From assembly GCA_028696755.1 (NCBI GenBank), contig JAQVGK010000171.1, positions 1-7,284 on the forward strand: a stretch of DNA of 7,284 bases. Reading direction: 5' to 3'. Below the pieces are notes generated by a model. That model made no database searches, was not told the DNA's origin, and saw only the letters and a list, made by a program, of their open reading frames with translations. Numbering within the stretch: the first letter of the stretch is position 1; each line of letters starts with the position of its first letter. Made by a program: the position numbers and the translations under genes. The DNA is from Bacteroidales bacterium (GTDB lineage Bacteria > Bacteroidota > Bacteroidia > Bacteroidales > ML635J-15). Positions 1-7,035 of the stretch are shown one piece after another.

Positions 1-1381
1 TGATTACTGGAAGATCGCAAGGAGCAGCAACAGTTACTGTAACAGTTTCAGTATCTGAACCACATTCGTTTTTAGCAGTAACTACAATTGTATGCTTACC
101 AGCCGATAGTTTGAATTTTCCACTCAAAACCATAGTGCTAGGAACAAACTGGAAGCTATTGTCAGCGACTCCGTCAACGGTTACAGTAATATCGGATTTG
201 TTCTTAACATTTGTAATTGTACCAGTCATTTCGTGAGTAAACTGCTGATGAGTAATCTCACTCATTTTAAAGTTGATTACTGGAGGGTCGCAAGGAGCAG
301 CAACATTTACGGTAACAGTTTCGGTATCCGATCCACATTCGTTTTTGGCAGTAACTACAATTGTATGCTTGCCAGCCGATAATTTAAATTTGCCACTTAA
401 CACCATTGTGCTAGGAACAAATTGGAAGCTGTTATCTGCAACTCCGTCAACTGTTACGGTAATATCTGATTTGTTCTTAACGTTTGTAATTGTTCCAGTC
501 ATTTCGTGAGTAAACTGCTGATGAGTAATCTCACTCATTTTAAAGTTGATTACTGGAGGATTACATGGAGCAGCAACAGTTACAGTAACAGTTTCGGTAT
601 CTGATCCACATTCGTTTTTAGCAGTAACTACAATTGTGTGCTTACCAGCAGATAGTTTGAATTTTCCACTCAAAACCATAGTGCTAGGAACAAACTGGAA
701 GCTATTGTCAACAACTCCATCAACAGTTACGGTAATATCTGATTTGTTCTTAACATTTGTAATAGTACCTGTCATCTCGTGAGTAAACTGTTGATGAGTA
801 ATCTCGCTCATTTTGAAGTTGATTACAGGAGGGTCGCAAGGAGCAGCAACATTTACGGTAACAGTTTCGGTATCCGATCCACATTCGTTTTTAGCAGTAA
901 CAACAATTGTGTGTTTACCAGACGATAGTTTGAATTTGCCACTCAATACCATTGTGCTAGGAACAAACTGGAAGCTATTGTCAACAACTCCATCAACAGT
1001 TACGGTAATATCTGATTTATTCTTAACATTTGTAATTGTACCTGTCATCTCGTGAGTAAACTGCTGATGAGTAATCTCGCTCATTTTAAAGTTGATTACT
1101 GGAAGATCGCAAGGAGCAGCAACAGTTACTGTAACAGTTTCAGTATCTGAACCACATTCGTTTTTAGCAGTAACTACAATTGTATGCTTACCAGCCGATA
1201 GTTTGAATTTTCCACTCAACACCATTGTGCTAGGAACAAACTGGAAGCTATTGTCAGCGACTCCGTCAACAGTTACGGTAATATCTGATTTGTTCTTAAC
1301 GTTTGTAATTGTTCCTGTCATCTCGTGAGCAAACTGCTGATGAGTAATCTCGCTCATTTTGAAGTTGATTACAGGAGGGTC
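1..1381 (-). repeat. Near-identical Ig-like repeat units 8-12 and start of 13 (273-bp period)
   Basis: Five complete units (edges at 1381, 1108, 835, 562, 289 and 16) are nearly identical at DNA and protein level. They differ by a few interchangeable residues: CDPPV, CNPPV or CDLPV; GVAD or GVVD; SAGKH or SSGKH. The unit-13 start (16-2) reads DLPVI. Variants are shared between non-adjacent units in a mosaic. Positions 1-127 and 1093-1219 are identical over 127 bp although they lie four units apart. This is expected from recent duplication, unequal crossing-over or gene conversion. The array continues past the left edge, so the unit number is unknown, and assemblies may collapse it. Confidence 0.95.
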
Positions 1382-4084
1382 GCAAGGAGCAGCAACGGTA
1401 ACTACAATAGACTCGGTATCTTCGCCACATGAATTTTTTGCTTTTACAGTAATGGTATGTTTGCCAGCCAACAATTTGAATTTTCCACTCAACACCATTG
1501 TACTAGGATCAAACTGGAAGCTATTATCAGCGACTCCGTCAACAGTTACTATGATGTCTGATTTGTTATTTACATTTGTTACCGAACCAGTCATTTGGTG
1601 AGAGAACTGGCGATTATCAATTTCAGTAATTTGGAAGGTTACAACTGGCAGATTACAAGGAGCCGCAATTTCAACAGTTTCGGTTCTAGAAGCCTCGCCA
1701 CAATCGTTCTTGGCAATAATTACTATAGTGTGAGAACCTGGGCCAAATTTGTAGTTAGCGCTTAGTTGTCCGTCTGCAGGGTTAAACCTAAATGTTCTGT
1801 CAATTTCGCCATCTACAGTTACGGTTACTCCGAAAGTATTGCTCACGTTAGTAATTCTACCAGCAAGGATGTGAGTATAACTTGCATTATTCGAGGGAGT
1901 TACTGTTAGTTTAATGACAGGCGGATCACAAGGTTCAGCAACTACCACCTGAATAGTTTGAGAATCCTGACCGCACTCATTCTTGGCGGTAATGACTATA
2001 TTATGATTACCAGGATTGAATTTGTAAGAAGAAGTAATCTGTCCGCTACTTGGTACGAATCTAAAGTTTTTATCAGCAATTCCATCGACTGTAACTGTAA
2101 TTTGATCTGCATTATTTATGTTTTTAATTGTTCCCGAAAGTTGATGTGTAAACGAACTGCTACTACTCTCGTTAACATTTACAGTAATTTCAGGAGAAAC
2201 ACAAGGGGTAGCAACGCTAATTTTCACACTTTGAGCATCCTGTCCGCATGAATTTTTTGCAGTTACAGAGATTACATGAGTACCTCCAGCAAGATTGTAC
2301 ATTGAGCTAAGCTGCCCGTTTGAAGCAACATACCTAAAATCTGTATCACTTTTGCCATCAACCATTACAGTAATCCCAGCCGCATCATCAACTCCGGTAA
2401 CAGTAGCTTTTAATTCATGTGTATTGCCATTGTATGTTGTTTCGCTTACGGTAAGATCAACTGTTGGTGCTTTACATGGAGTACCAACAGTAACCTGAAC
2501 AGTTTGAGTATCTTGTCCACACTCGGTTGTTGCACTTACAGAGATAGTATGGGTGCCTGCGTTAAATTTGTACATTGCAGTAATTTCGTTGCTTGCAGCT
2601 ACAAACCTAAAATTATCGTTTCTAACACCATCAACGGTTACAACAATGTCAGATGCATTTTCGACATTTGCAACAGTACCTTTTAGTTGATGAGTATTCC
2701 CATTGTAATTATTTGGAGCAACAGATAAGCTTACAATTGGAGCATCGCATGGAGAACCTACGGTTACTTGGAAGGATTCCGAATCTTGTCCACATTCGTT
2801 TCTTGCATTAATTACTATATAATGAGATCCGCGATACAAATCATGAATCGATACAAATTTGCCAGAACGAGGGTCGAAAGTAAAGTTTCTAAAATTCATC
2901 CCATCCACTTCAACGTTTATCTGTTCTGCCGAAGCAATATTTAAAATTTGGCCTTCAATTCTGTATGAATCACCGTCAACAACAGGTTCGTAAATTGTAA
3001 GGCGAACTGCAGGAGGTACACAAGGCTCTTCAACAATAACTTGTACTGTTTGAGTGTCGGATCCGCAACGTGTGCTTGCTGTTACCTTAATAATATGTGA
3101 GCCAGGAGCAAGGTTGTAATTTGAACTGATGTTACTTGCTCCAGGTATATAATTGAAATTATAGTCGGGCTGGCCATCAACGGTAATTGTGATGTTTGAA
3201 GAATTGTCTACATTGTAAACAGTACCGTTTAGTTGATGGGTGTAATATCCTGTGCTGGATGGTACAACCGAGAAGTTTACAACAGGTTTTTGGCAAGGAA
3301 CATTATTGTTACTGTTTCCTCCTCCAATATCCCATCTTAAACTAAGGGCGGTATAATTATTTCTGTCGATTCTGCTTCCTGGAACATTGCGACCGTCGAT
3401 ATCGGCACCCGAACCTGTATTGTATTCGTAAATGAAATAATTCATTTTGTGCTCAATTCCCATCGAAAAATGCGGTGTGAACTGGTATCCTAGATAAAAA
3501 CCAAGGGTAGGTGAAAAACAAGCATGATTTATTCCACCAGTTTCAAACTGCTTGTCGGATAGCTCAGTTAAGTCTTCATAAATTGTTATTCTGGAATCAT
3601 CTCCAGCCGCATTAATTGTACTAAAATCATAAGCAACACCATTATCGCTAAGGTCGAAAGCAGTCTTATTGTGTGTTACTCCACCACCACCAAAACCAGC
3701 AATGATGATTCCAGTGTTTTCTCTTAATCTGTTAAGATAAAGTTCAAACTCCAAATCATAATTAAAATGGGTGTACTGAACATTACTGTATGTGCTATCG
3801 GAATTCATTCTGTCGTCGAAAGCCATGTTGCGGCCACCTAAAAAGCGCAATCTCCAGTCCATTCCGAAAAATGCTCCTGGCTTTGCGTACAACGAATGTC
3901 CTACGAAAAAGGTTCCGGCACCTCCCGAGAAGTTTCGCATATCACTTTTCTGATACGATGCACCAAAGCCGAGCCCGATGTCGTATCCATTGTGCGCTAC
4001 ATAACCGCGATTCTGTGCAGATAATCCATTAGCTCCCAGAATCAAAGCGATTATTATTATCAGAGAGTAAAAATTTCGTTTCAT
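1..4084 (-). CDS. Giant outer-membrane beta-barrel protein with tandem 91-residue Ig-like repeats (3' end outside window)
   Basis: Read on the minus strand from ATG at 4084-4082, the frame stays open for 1361 codons to position 2 with no stop, so the C-terminus lies beyond the left edge. Residues 1-23 are a signal peptide (MKRNFYSL, an Ile/Leu-rich core, LSA|Q), so the protein is exported. Residues 24 to about 258 are rich in Gly and aromatics with alternating hydrophobic stretches (GYDIGLGFGASY, FLGFYLGYQF-like segments, ending YTALSLRWDIGGG), which fits an outer-membrane barrel of about eight strands. From Cys264 onward there are 12 complete 91-residue units plus the start of a 13th. Their pattern is PPVxxF, THQxxGTIxNV, ITVTVDG, FxFxP, GxHTIxVxAKNECG, TVTVxVAAPC, and each has two cysteines. 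This resembles a bacterial Ig-like beta-sandwich, but I cannot assign the exact family. An adhesin, a surface-layer protein or an envelope tether are all possible. An OmpA-like peptidoglycan domain or a type IX secretion signal could lie off the window. The open frame is certain; the function is inferred. Confidence 0.9.
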   Translation of the reverse strand, partial: MKRNFYSLIIIIALILGANGLSAQNRGYVAHNGYDIGLGFGASYQKSDMRNFSGGAGTFFVGHSLYAKPGAFFGMDWRLRFLGGRNMAFDDRMNSDSTYSNVQYTHFNYDLEFELYLNRLRENTGIIIAGFGGGGVTHNKTAFDLSDNGVAYDFSTINAAGDDSRITIYEDLTELSDKQFETGGINHACFSPTLGFYLGYQFTPHFSMGIEHKMNYFIYEYNTGSGADIDGRNVPGSRIDRNNYTALSLRWDIGGGNSNNNVPCQKPVVNFSVVPSSTGYYTHQLNGTVYNVDNSSNITITVDGQPDYNFNYIPGASNISSNYNLAPGSHIIKVTASTRCGSDTQTVQVIVEEPCVPPAVRLTIYEPVVDGDSYRIEGQILNIASAEQINVEVDGMNFRNFTFDPRSGKFVSIHDLYRGSHYIVINARNECGQDSESFQVTVGSPCDAPIVSLSVAPNNYNGNTHQLKGTVANVENASDIVVTVDGVRNDNFRFVAASNEITAMYKFNAGTHTISVSATTECGQDTQTVQVTVGTPCKAPTVDLTVSETTYNGNTHELKATVTGVDDAAGITVMVDGKSDTDFRYVASNGQLSSMYNLAGGTHVISVTAKNSCGQDAQSVKISVATPCVSPEITVNVNESSSSSFTHQLSGTIKNINNADQITVTVDGIADKNFRFVPSSGQITSSYKFNPGNHNIVITAKNECGQDSQTIQVVVAEPCDPPVIKLTVTPSNNASYTHILAGRITNVSNTFGVTVTVDGEIDRTFRFNPADGQLSANYKFGPGSHTIVIIAKNDCGEASRTETVEIAAPCNLPVVTFQITEIDNRQFSHQMTGSVTNVNNKSDIIVTVDGVADNSFQFDPSTMVLSGKFKLLAGKHTITVKAKNSCGEDTESIVVTVAAPCDPPVINFKMSEITHQQFAHEMTGTITNVKNKSDITVTVDGVADNSFQFVPSTMVLSGKFKLSAGKHTIVVTAKNECGSDTETVTVTVAAPCDLPVINFKMSEITHQQFTHEMTGTITNVKNKSDITVTVDGVVDNSFQFVPSTMVLSGKFKLSSGKHTIVVTAKNECGSDTETVTVNVAAPCDPPVINFKMSEITHQQFTHEMTGTITNVKNKSDITVTVDGVVDNSFQFVPSTMVLSGKFKLSAGKHTIVVTAKNECGSDTETVTVTVAAPCNPPVINFKMSEITHQQFTHEMTGTITNVKNKSDITVTVDGVADNSFQFVPSTMVLSGKFKLSAGKHTIVVTAKNECGSDTETVTVNVAAPCDPPVINFKMSEITHQQFTHEMTGTITNVKNKSDITVTVDGVADNSFQFVPSTMVLSGKFKLSAGKHTIVVTAKNECGSDTETVTVTVAAPCDLPVI
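1382..3292 (-). repeat. Diverged Ig-like repeat units 1-7 (273-bp period)
   Basis: These are the seven barrel-proximal units of the giant gene. Taking the Cys codon of the APC/EPC motif as the boundary, unit edges fall at 3293, 3020, 2747, 2474, 2201, 1928, 1655 and 1382, always 273 bp apart. The units have diverged strongly in sequence, for example QKPVVNFSVVPSS in the first and DAPIVSLSVAPNN in the third. All keep the TVDG (or EVDG/MVDG) turn, the GxH strand, the CG motif and the terminal Cys. Unit 7 (1382-1654) is transitional: its middle already matches the near-identical distal units (NSFQF, STMVLSGKFKL), while its start and end differ. Confidence 0.95.
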
Positions 4085-4140
4085 ATTGTTAAGGTTTTGG
4101 GTTACTATTTCTTTTGGTTTAGTGTCTCAAATTTCAGTTC

Positions 4141-4170
4141 CAAAATTACAATTATTTTTTTATCCTGAAA
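4141..4170 (-). promoter_or_regulatory. Putative promoter of the giant repeat gene
   Basis: On the minus strand, TAATTTTG (4148-4141) matches the Bacteroidota -7 consensus TAnnTTTG. It is preceded, after 18 bp, by TTTC (4170-4167), one mismatch from the TTTG -33 element. Transcription would start near 4134, giving a leader of about 50 nt. The bases just before the ATG are A-rich with no Shine-Dalgarno, as is usual in this phylum. The -33 mismatch keeps confidence moderate. Confidence 0.4.
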
Positions 4171-4401
4171 GTTTAAGTTTTCTCCGACAAACCAAATCCT
4201 ATACCAAAATTGTTTTTCACTAAATGGTTTTGACCGTTGCCTAAATTAAAAGCCTTGCTATGTAACGGGTGTGGAAGGTGAAATTTAGTTTGAAAATACA
4301 AATAACAATATGAACTGCAGTGTTGTGATTTAATAATAAAGCTCCAAATTACAAAAAACCAATTCCAATGAGAACTGCATTATCAGTTTTGAATTTAGAT
4401 A
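4171..4401. other. AT-rich intergenic stretch without recognisable features
   Basis: About 230 bp of AT-rich DNA lie between the promoter of the giant gene and the inverted-repeat element. I see no plausible coding frame, tRNA, strong hairpin with a T-tract, or repeat shared with the rest of the window. The only small motif is an isolated CTGCAG palindrome near 4315. Confidence 0.6.
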
Positions 4402-4692
4402 TTGTAATTCAATGTCGTTTAGTTAAGCATTTTTTGTATATGTCCTCTGGACAAAAAGGAACTTTTGATTTAGCTTTTTACTGACGTTTATGTTACTTCG
4501 GCGGGCTCAGCACACCGCCTCTGGACAAAAACGATTTTTGTCAAAGGAATAACTAGCCCGTTAGGGCTTCAACGTCAGTAAAACTAAATAAACCACTAAA
4601 ATTACTCCTTTGTCCAGCGGACATTAACATTTTATTGATGGATGGTTTTTAACAATAAATCTATTATTGAAAGCCTTAACTAAACGACATTG
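4402..4692. mobile_element. MITE/REP-like palindromic element, complete copy
   Basis: The element is bounded by perfect 18-bp terminal inverted repeats, CAATGTCGTTTAGTTAAG at 4410-4427 and its complement at 4675-4692. Inside are matching GTCCNNNGGAC mini-hairpins near each end (4442-4452 and 4612-4622) and a second inverted repeat, TTTTACTGACGTT (4476-4488) with AACGTCAGTAAAA (4571-4583). No coding frame is present. The left end shares 26 bp (4402-4427) with 7123-7148, and 4554-4583 is identical to 7239-7268, so this is a dispersed family. The size (about 290 bp), terminal inverted repeats and lack of genes fit a MITE. The stacked hairpins also fit REP/BIME sequences mobilised by a RAYT-type tyrosine transposase. 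I cannot tell which, and no clear target-site duplication is visible. Confidence 0.75.
4476..4583. repeat. Hairpin-rich core of the palindromic element
   Basis: This 108-bp core is closed by a 13-bp inverted repeat and contains three further hairpins: GGCGG/CCGCC (4500-4504 with 4515-4519, 10-nt loop), GACAAAAA/TTTTTGTC (4524-4531 with 4535-4542, 3-nt loop) and AGCCC/GGGCT (4555-4559 with 4564-4568, loop GTTA). As RNA or single-stranded DNA it could fold into a multi-branched cruciform. That could act as a transposase recognition structure, a terminator/attenuator, or a structured RNA. The sequence shows only the symmetry. Confidence 0.7.
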
Positions 4693-4694
4693 TA

Positions 4695-4736
4695 TTGTAA
4701 TTTGTAATTTGTGATTTGGAATTTGCTATTTGCTTC
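4695..4736 (+). repeat. Heptamer tandem repeat TTGNNNT (six units)
   Basis: Six in-phase 7-bp units read TTGTAAT, TTGTAAT, TTGTGAT, TTGGAAT, TTGCTAT and TTGCTTC. The junctions create TTTG every 7 bp (4701, 4708, 4715, 4722 and 4729). The one at 4722-4725 is the -33 box of the transporter promoter. The array abuts the right end of the palindromic element. Confidence 0.7.
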
Positions 4737-4752
4737 ATCTCTTGTATCTTTG
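4722..4752 (+). promoter_or_regulatory. Promoter of the AEC transporter gene, probably leaderless
   Basis: TTTG (4722-4725), 19 bp, then TATCTTTG (4745-4752) is a perfect match to the Bacteroidota sigma-A type consensus in both elements and in spacing. The -7 box ends only 4 bp before the ATG at 4757, so transcription should start at or within a few bases of the start codon. That leaves no room for a ribosome binding site and implies a leaderless or almost leaderless mRNA. Confidence 0.65.
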
Positions 4753-4756
4753 TACC

Positions 4757-5704
4757 ATGAAAATCATATTCGACCAGATACTAATTCTTTCGCTGATTAC
4801 CGTAATCGGAATAATTGCCTTTAAATTAAAAGCTATCACGCGCGAGAATAGTGCTGGCCTTGTTAAGGTAATTCTCAAAATCACCCTACCGCTTTTAATT
4901 TTCACAACATTTGCCAAAACAAAACTTAGCGATGAGATAATATCGAACTTCCCGATAGTTTTTACATCTGCTATGATTAGCGTAGGAGTTCTCTTTGTCT
5001 TAAGCAGCATAAGTAGTAGGATTTTAAAGCTCGACCGCGAAAACCGGGCTTTACACAATGCTCACTCGATGTTTGGAAATGTTGTATTTCTAGGATTTCC
5101 TTTGCTTGATGCATTATTTCCAGGGGGCGAAGGATTAATTTATGCAACAATCTTCCAGCTTGGACACGATACCTTAATGTGGACATGGGGAGTTTTTATT
5201 CTGAGCCGTGGAGCATCTAAACAAGCGGGGCATAATTGGAAGCACATTATTAATCCTGCAACTATTGCATTTGTTGTAGGACTAATTTTTATGATTTTTA
5301 AAATAAAACTGCCCGAAATTGTAATCAAACCGCTTTCTGGATTAGGCCATACAACCATATATTTGTCGATGATTTATGTGGGTGCCGTGCTGGCTCAGGT
5401 AAAATTAAAACCACTAATTCAAAATCTGCGTTCATACATTCTTAGTTTCAATAAACTGATTCTAGCCCCGTTATTATTGCTTTTTATTCTGATAGGAATT
5501 AAAAAAGCAGGCATCAACATCTCCGAAAAAGCTTTAATCTGTGCCGTTCTACAAGCAGCAATGCCTTGTATGATAATAGTTTCGATTCTAGCCGAAGAAC
5601 TTGGATTAAATGCCAAACAAGCAGTCGAAAACATTCTCGTTAGCTCAGTTTTATCACTTATCACATTACCAGCAATTTATTGGCTGGCGATGTTTCTAAT
5701 TTGA
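4757..5704 (+). CDS. AEC family (auxin efflux carrier type) membrane transporter
   Basis: This 315-residue integral membrane protein has about ten hydrophobic segments and the usual length of the AEC/Mem_trans family. These carriers export or exchange small organic acids (malate, malonate or auxin-like anions in characterised members) across the inner membrane; the substrate here cannot be read from sequence. Visible family signatures are ITLPLLIF (residues 42-49, proline in an early helix), FGNVVFLGFPL (106-116, the conserved N...G.P motif before the central loop), LSMIYVGAVLA in the second half, and QAAMPCM (266-272, the AMP motif of the late helix), followed by a final LP-containing helix. 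The halves show the expected five-plus-five arrangement around the charged loop SRGASKQAGHNWKH. I chose ATG at 4757 over an in-frame TTG at 4730 because the TTG lies inside the promoter. It is transcribed alone, divergently from the giant gene and convergently with the ATPase. Confidence 0.9.
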   Translation: MKIIFDQILILSLITVIGIIAFKLKAITRENSAGLVKVILKITLPLLIFTTFAKTKLSDEIISNFPIVFTSAMISVGVLFVLSSISSRILKLDRENRALHNAHSMFGNVVFLGFPLLDALFPGGEGLIYATIFQLGHDTLMWTWGVFILSRGASKQAGHNWKHIINPATIAFVVGLIFMIFKIKLPEIVIKPLSGLGHTTIYLSMIYVGAVLAQVKLKPLIQNLRSYILSFNKLILAPLLLLFILIGIKKAGINISEKALICAVLQAAMPCMIIVSILAEELGLNAKQAVENILVSSVLSLITLPAIYWLAMFLI

Positions 5705-5714
5705 AAGGGTTGGT

Positions 5715-5738
5715 GGAATAAAATAGTTTTTATCTTCC
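5715..5738. terminator. Weak candidate bidirectional terminator between convergent genes
   Basis: The two convergent genes are only 25 bp apart. GGAA-TAAAA (5715-5723) can pair with TTTTA-TTCC (5728-5738, with a 2-nt bulge) around a TAGT loop. The stem is mostly A-T, extends into the last codons of the ATPase gene, and has no G-C-rich section. It may not be functional, but no better terminator is visible for either gene. Confidence 0.2.
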
Positions 5739-6983
5739 AAGAGAGCCTAAAGAAATCACATTTATTCCATCGGGACGGCGATAACTCATGCCTGTTCCAG
5801 TAATAATGTTTAATGATTTCGGCAAATCCATTTTTGTAGAATCAATTCTTGATACAAATTTTTTTAAGTTTTCGGCAGCCTCTTCAATATAACCTACTCC
5901 GAGTTTTATTTCAAACGCTGCATAATCACCATTTCGTCGCTGAACAATTGCATCAACCTCTAAACCGTAGGAGTCGCTGTAATGAAAAACTTTTGCATCA
6001 TTTGCTTTAGCATATACATTTAATTCATGTGTTGCTAAAGACTCAAATAAAAATCCTGTAAATTTTAAATCTCTTAGCAAGGATTCTCTATTTAAACCTA
6101 ATGCAGCTATGGCAAGAGATACATCACAAAAATGTCTTTTAGGTGATTTTCTCAACGATGCTGAAGACCTGATATGTGGATTAAATGCCGGTTGCTCGTA
6201 TAAAATCATTAAGCGAGATAATGCATCTAAATAATCCGAAATCGTATTGCGCGACAAATCATTTTTATCCGAAATTCTTACATCTTGCTCTAATGTCTTA
6301 TTATCAACCAATGTTGCAACATTTCTAGCAATTGACCGTAATAAACTTTGAACTTTTATAGGATCACGTTTTACCCCATTAACTCTATTTATATCAACTT
6401 CACAAAGCAAATCGATATATCCTTGATTCATTTTAAGTGCGTTAGTGGTGCTTTGATTAAGAAGAGTTGGCCATCCTCCAATAAGTAATGTGTCGATGAT
6501 AAAGTCAAGACTAACTCCTTGAAAATAAAAATCATTTTCTGTGCCTTGAAGCAAATCAAAAAGCCTTACTCCACCATTTGAATGGCCCAATTCCTGCCAA
6601 CTTAGGGTGTCCATTTGAACTACTGTAAATCGCCCTGCTCCACTATGTAGTTTAACTTCTTCAGTCGGATTTGAAGAACCTGTTAAGATAAACTGTCCCT
6701 TTAATTTACGATCATCAACCTCGTGCCGAATATAGTTCCAAATTTCAGGTTGCTCTTGCCATTCATCTATTAATCTGGGAGTTTCTCCAATTAATAGAAG
6801 TTGAGGATTTGTTGCCATTATTGTTGGCACTTGCGGGTCTCTGTCAATTTCTAAAATGCTGTTCGCATATTGTTTTGCTGTTTGAGTTTTTCCGCAGGAC
6901 TTCGGCCCCTTTATAAGCACAGCTCCAGAAACCGATATTTTATCAACCAAATCGTCTTCTATTATTCTTTTTAGGTAGCTCAT
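5730..6983 (-). CDS. AAA-type ATPase with C-terminal DUF4143 domain
   Basis: The protein has 417 residues. The N-terminal ATPase domain carries a Walker A motif GPKSCGKT (residues 26-33), Walker B LIDEW (71-75, with D73 E74), a sensor-1-like strand FILTGSSN (98-105) and a conserved GAGRF arginine (R118). The central region (about 180-300) is helical and includes a probable winged-helix segment (SRNTISDYLDALSRLMILYE). The C-terminal DUF4143 part contains EVDAIV (342-347) and FEIKLG, with E358 and K360, the acidic-plus-ExK pattern of a PD-(D/E)XK nuclease-like fold. The family is common and often multicopy in Bacteroidota; its role is unproven, and no toxin, antitoxin or other partner gene is adjacent. 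ATG at 6983 (MSYLKRI) is preferred: a longer in-frame reading to a TTG at 7034 would run through the promoter, and MSYLKRIIED fits the family's usual N-terminus. All ATPase motifs are intact. It converges with the transporter. Confidence 0.92.
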   Translation of the reverse strand: MSYLKRIIEDDLVDKISVSGAVLIKGPKSCGKTQTAKQYANSILEIDRDPQVPTIMATNPQLLLIGETPRLIDEWQEQPEIWNYIRHEVDDRKLKGQFILTGSSNPTEEVKLHSGAGRFTVVQMDTLSWQELGHSNGGVRLFDLLQGTENDFYFQGVSLDFIIDTLLIGGWPTLLNQSTTNALKMNQGYIDLLCEVDINRVNGVKRDPIKVQSLLRSIARNVATLVDNKTLEQDVRISDKNDLSRNTISDYLDALSRLMILYEQPAFNPHIRSSASLRKSPKRHFCDVSLAIAALGLNRESLLRDLKFTGFLFESLATHELNVYAKANDAKVFHYSDSYGLEVDAIVQRRNGDYAAFEIKLGVGYIEEAAENLKKFVSRIDSTKMDLPKSLNIITGTGMSYRRPDGINVISLGSLGR

Positions 6984-7004
6984 AAATAGTATATGTTTCC
7001 ATTG

Positions 7005-7035
7005 CAAAAATACTAAATTATTTTCATTGTGCAAA
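7005..7035 (-). promoter_or_regulatory. Promoter of the DUF4143 ATPase gene
   Basis: On the minus strand, TTTG (7035-7032), 19 bp, then TATTTTTG (7012-7005) is a perfect Bacteroidota-type promoter. Transcription would begin near 6998, leaving a leader of about 15 nt before ATG 6983. This supports that start codon and rules out one at 7034. The -33 box lies inside the gene-proximal 23-bp repeat. Confidence 0.65.

Noticed and set aside
273..1601. Five similar plus-strand open frames of about 78-80 codons, one per 273 bp
   Set aside because: They are the antisense frame of the tandem repeats of the giant minus-strand gene. Each begins at a TTG and recurs only because the underlying DNA repeats.
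1958..4032. Plus-strand open frames of 67-97 codons at 1958-2251, 2295-2498, 2417-2686 and 3790-4032
   Set aside because: All lie antisense to the continuous barrel/Ig-like reading frame, have no family features, and lack their own promoters.
4554..4583. Integron attC site (GTTAGGGC resembles an R' core)
   Set aside because: The GTTRRRY/RYYYAAC core pair and the cassette layout are absent. The motif belongs to a hairpin of the dispersed palindromic element.
4735..5664. Four minus-strand open frames opposite the AEC transporter
   Set aside because: Overlapping shadows of a well-supported membrane protein gene, with no recognisable protein features.
6984..7034. N-terminal extension of the ATPase starting at TTG 7034
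   Set aside because: The extension would be encoded by the promoter and part of a 23-bp repeat. ATG 6983 has a well-placed promoter and gives the usual family N-terminus.
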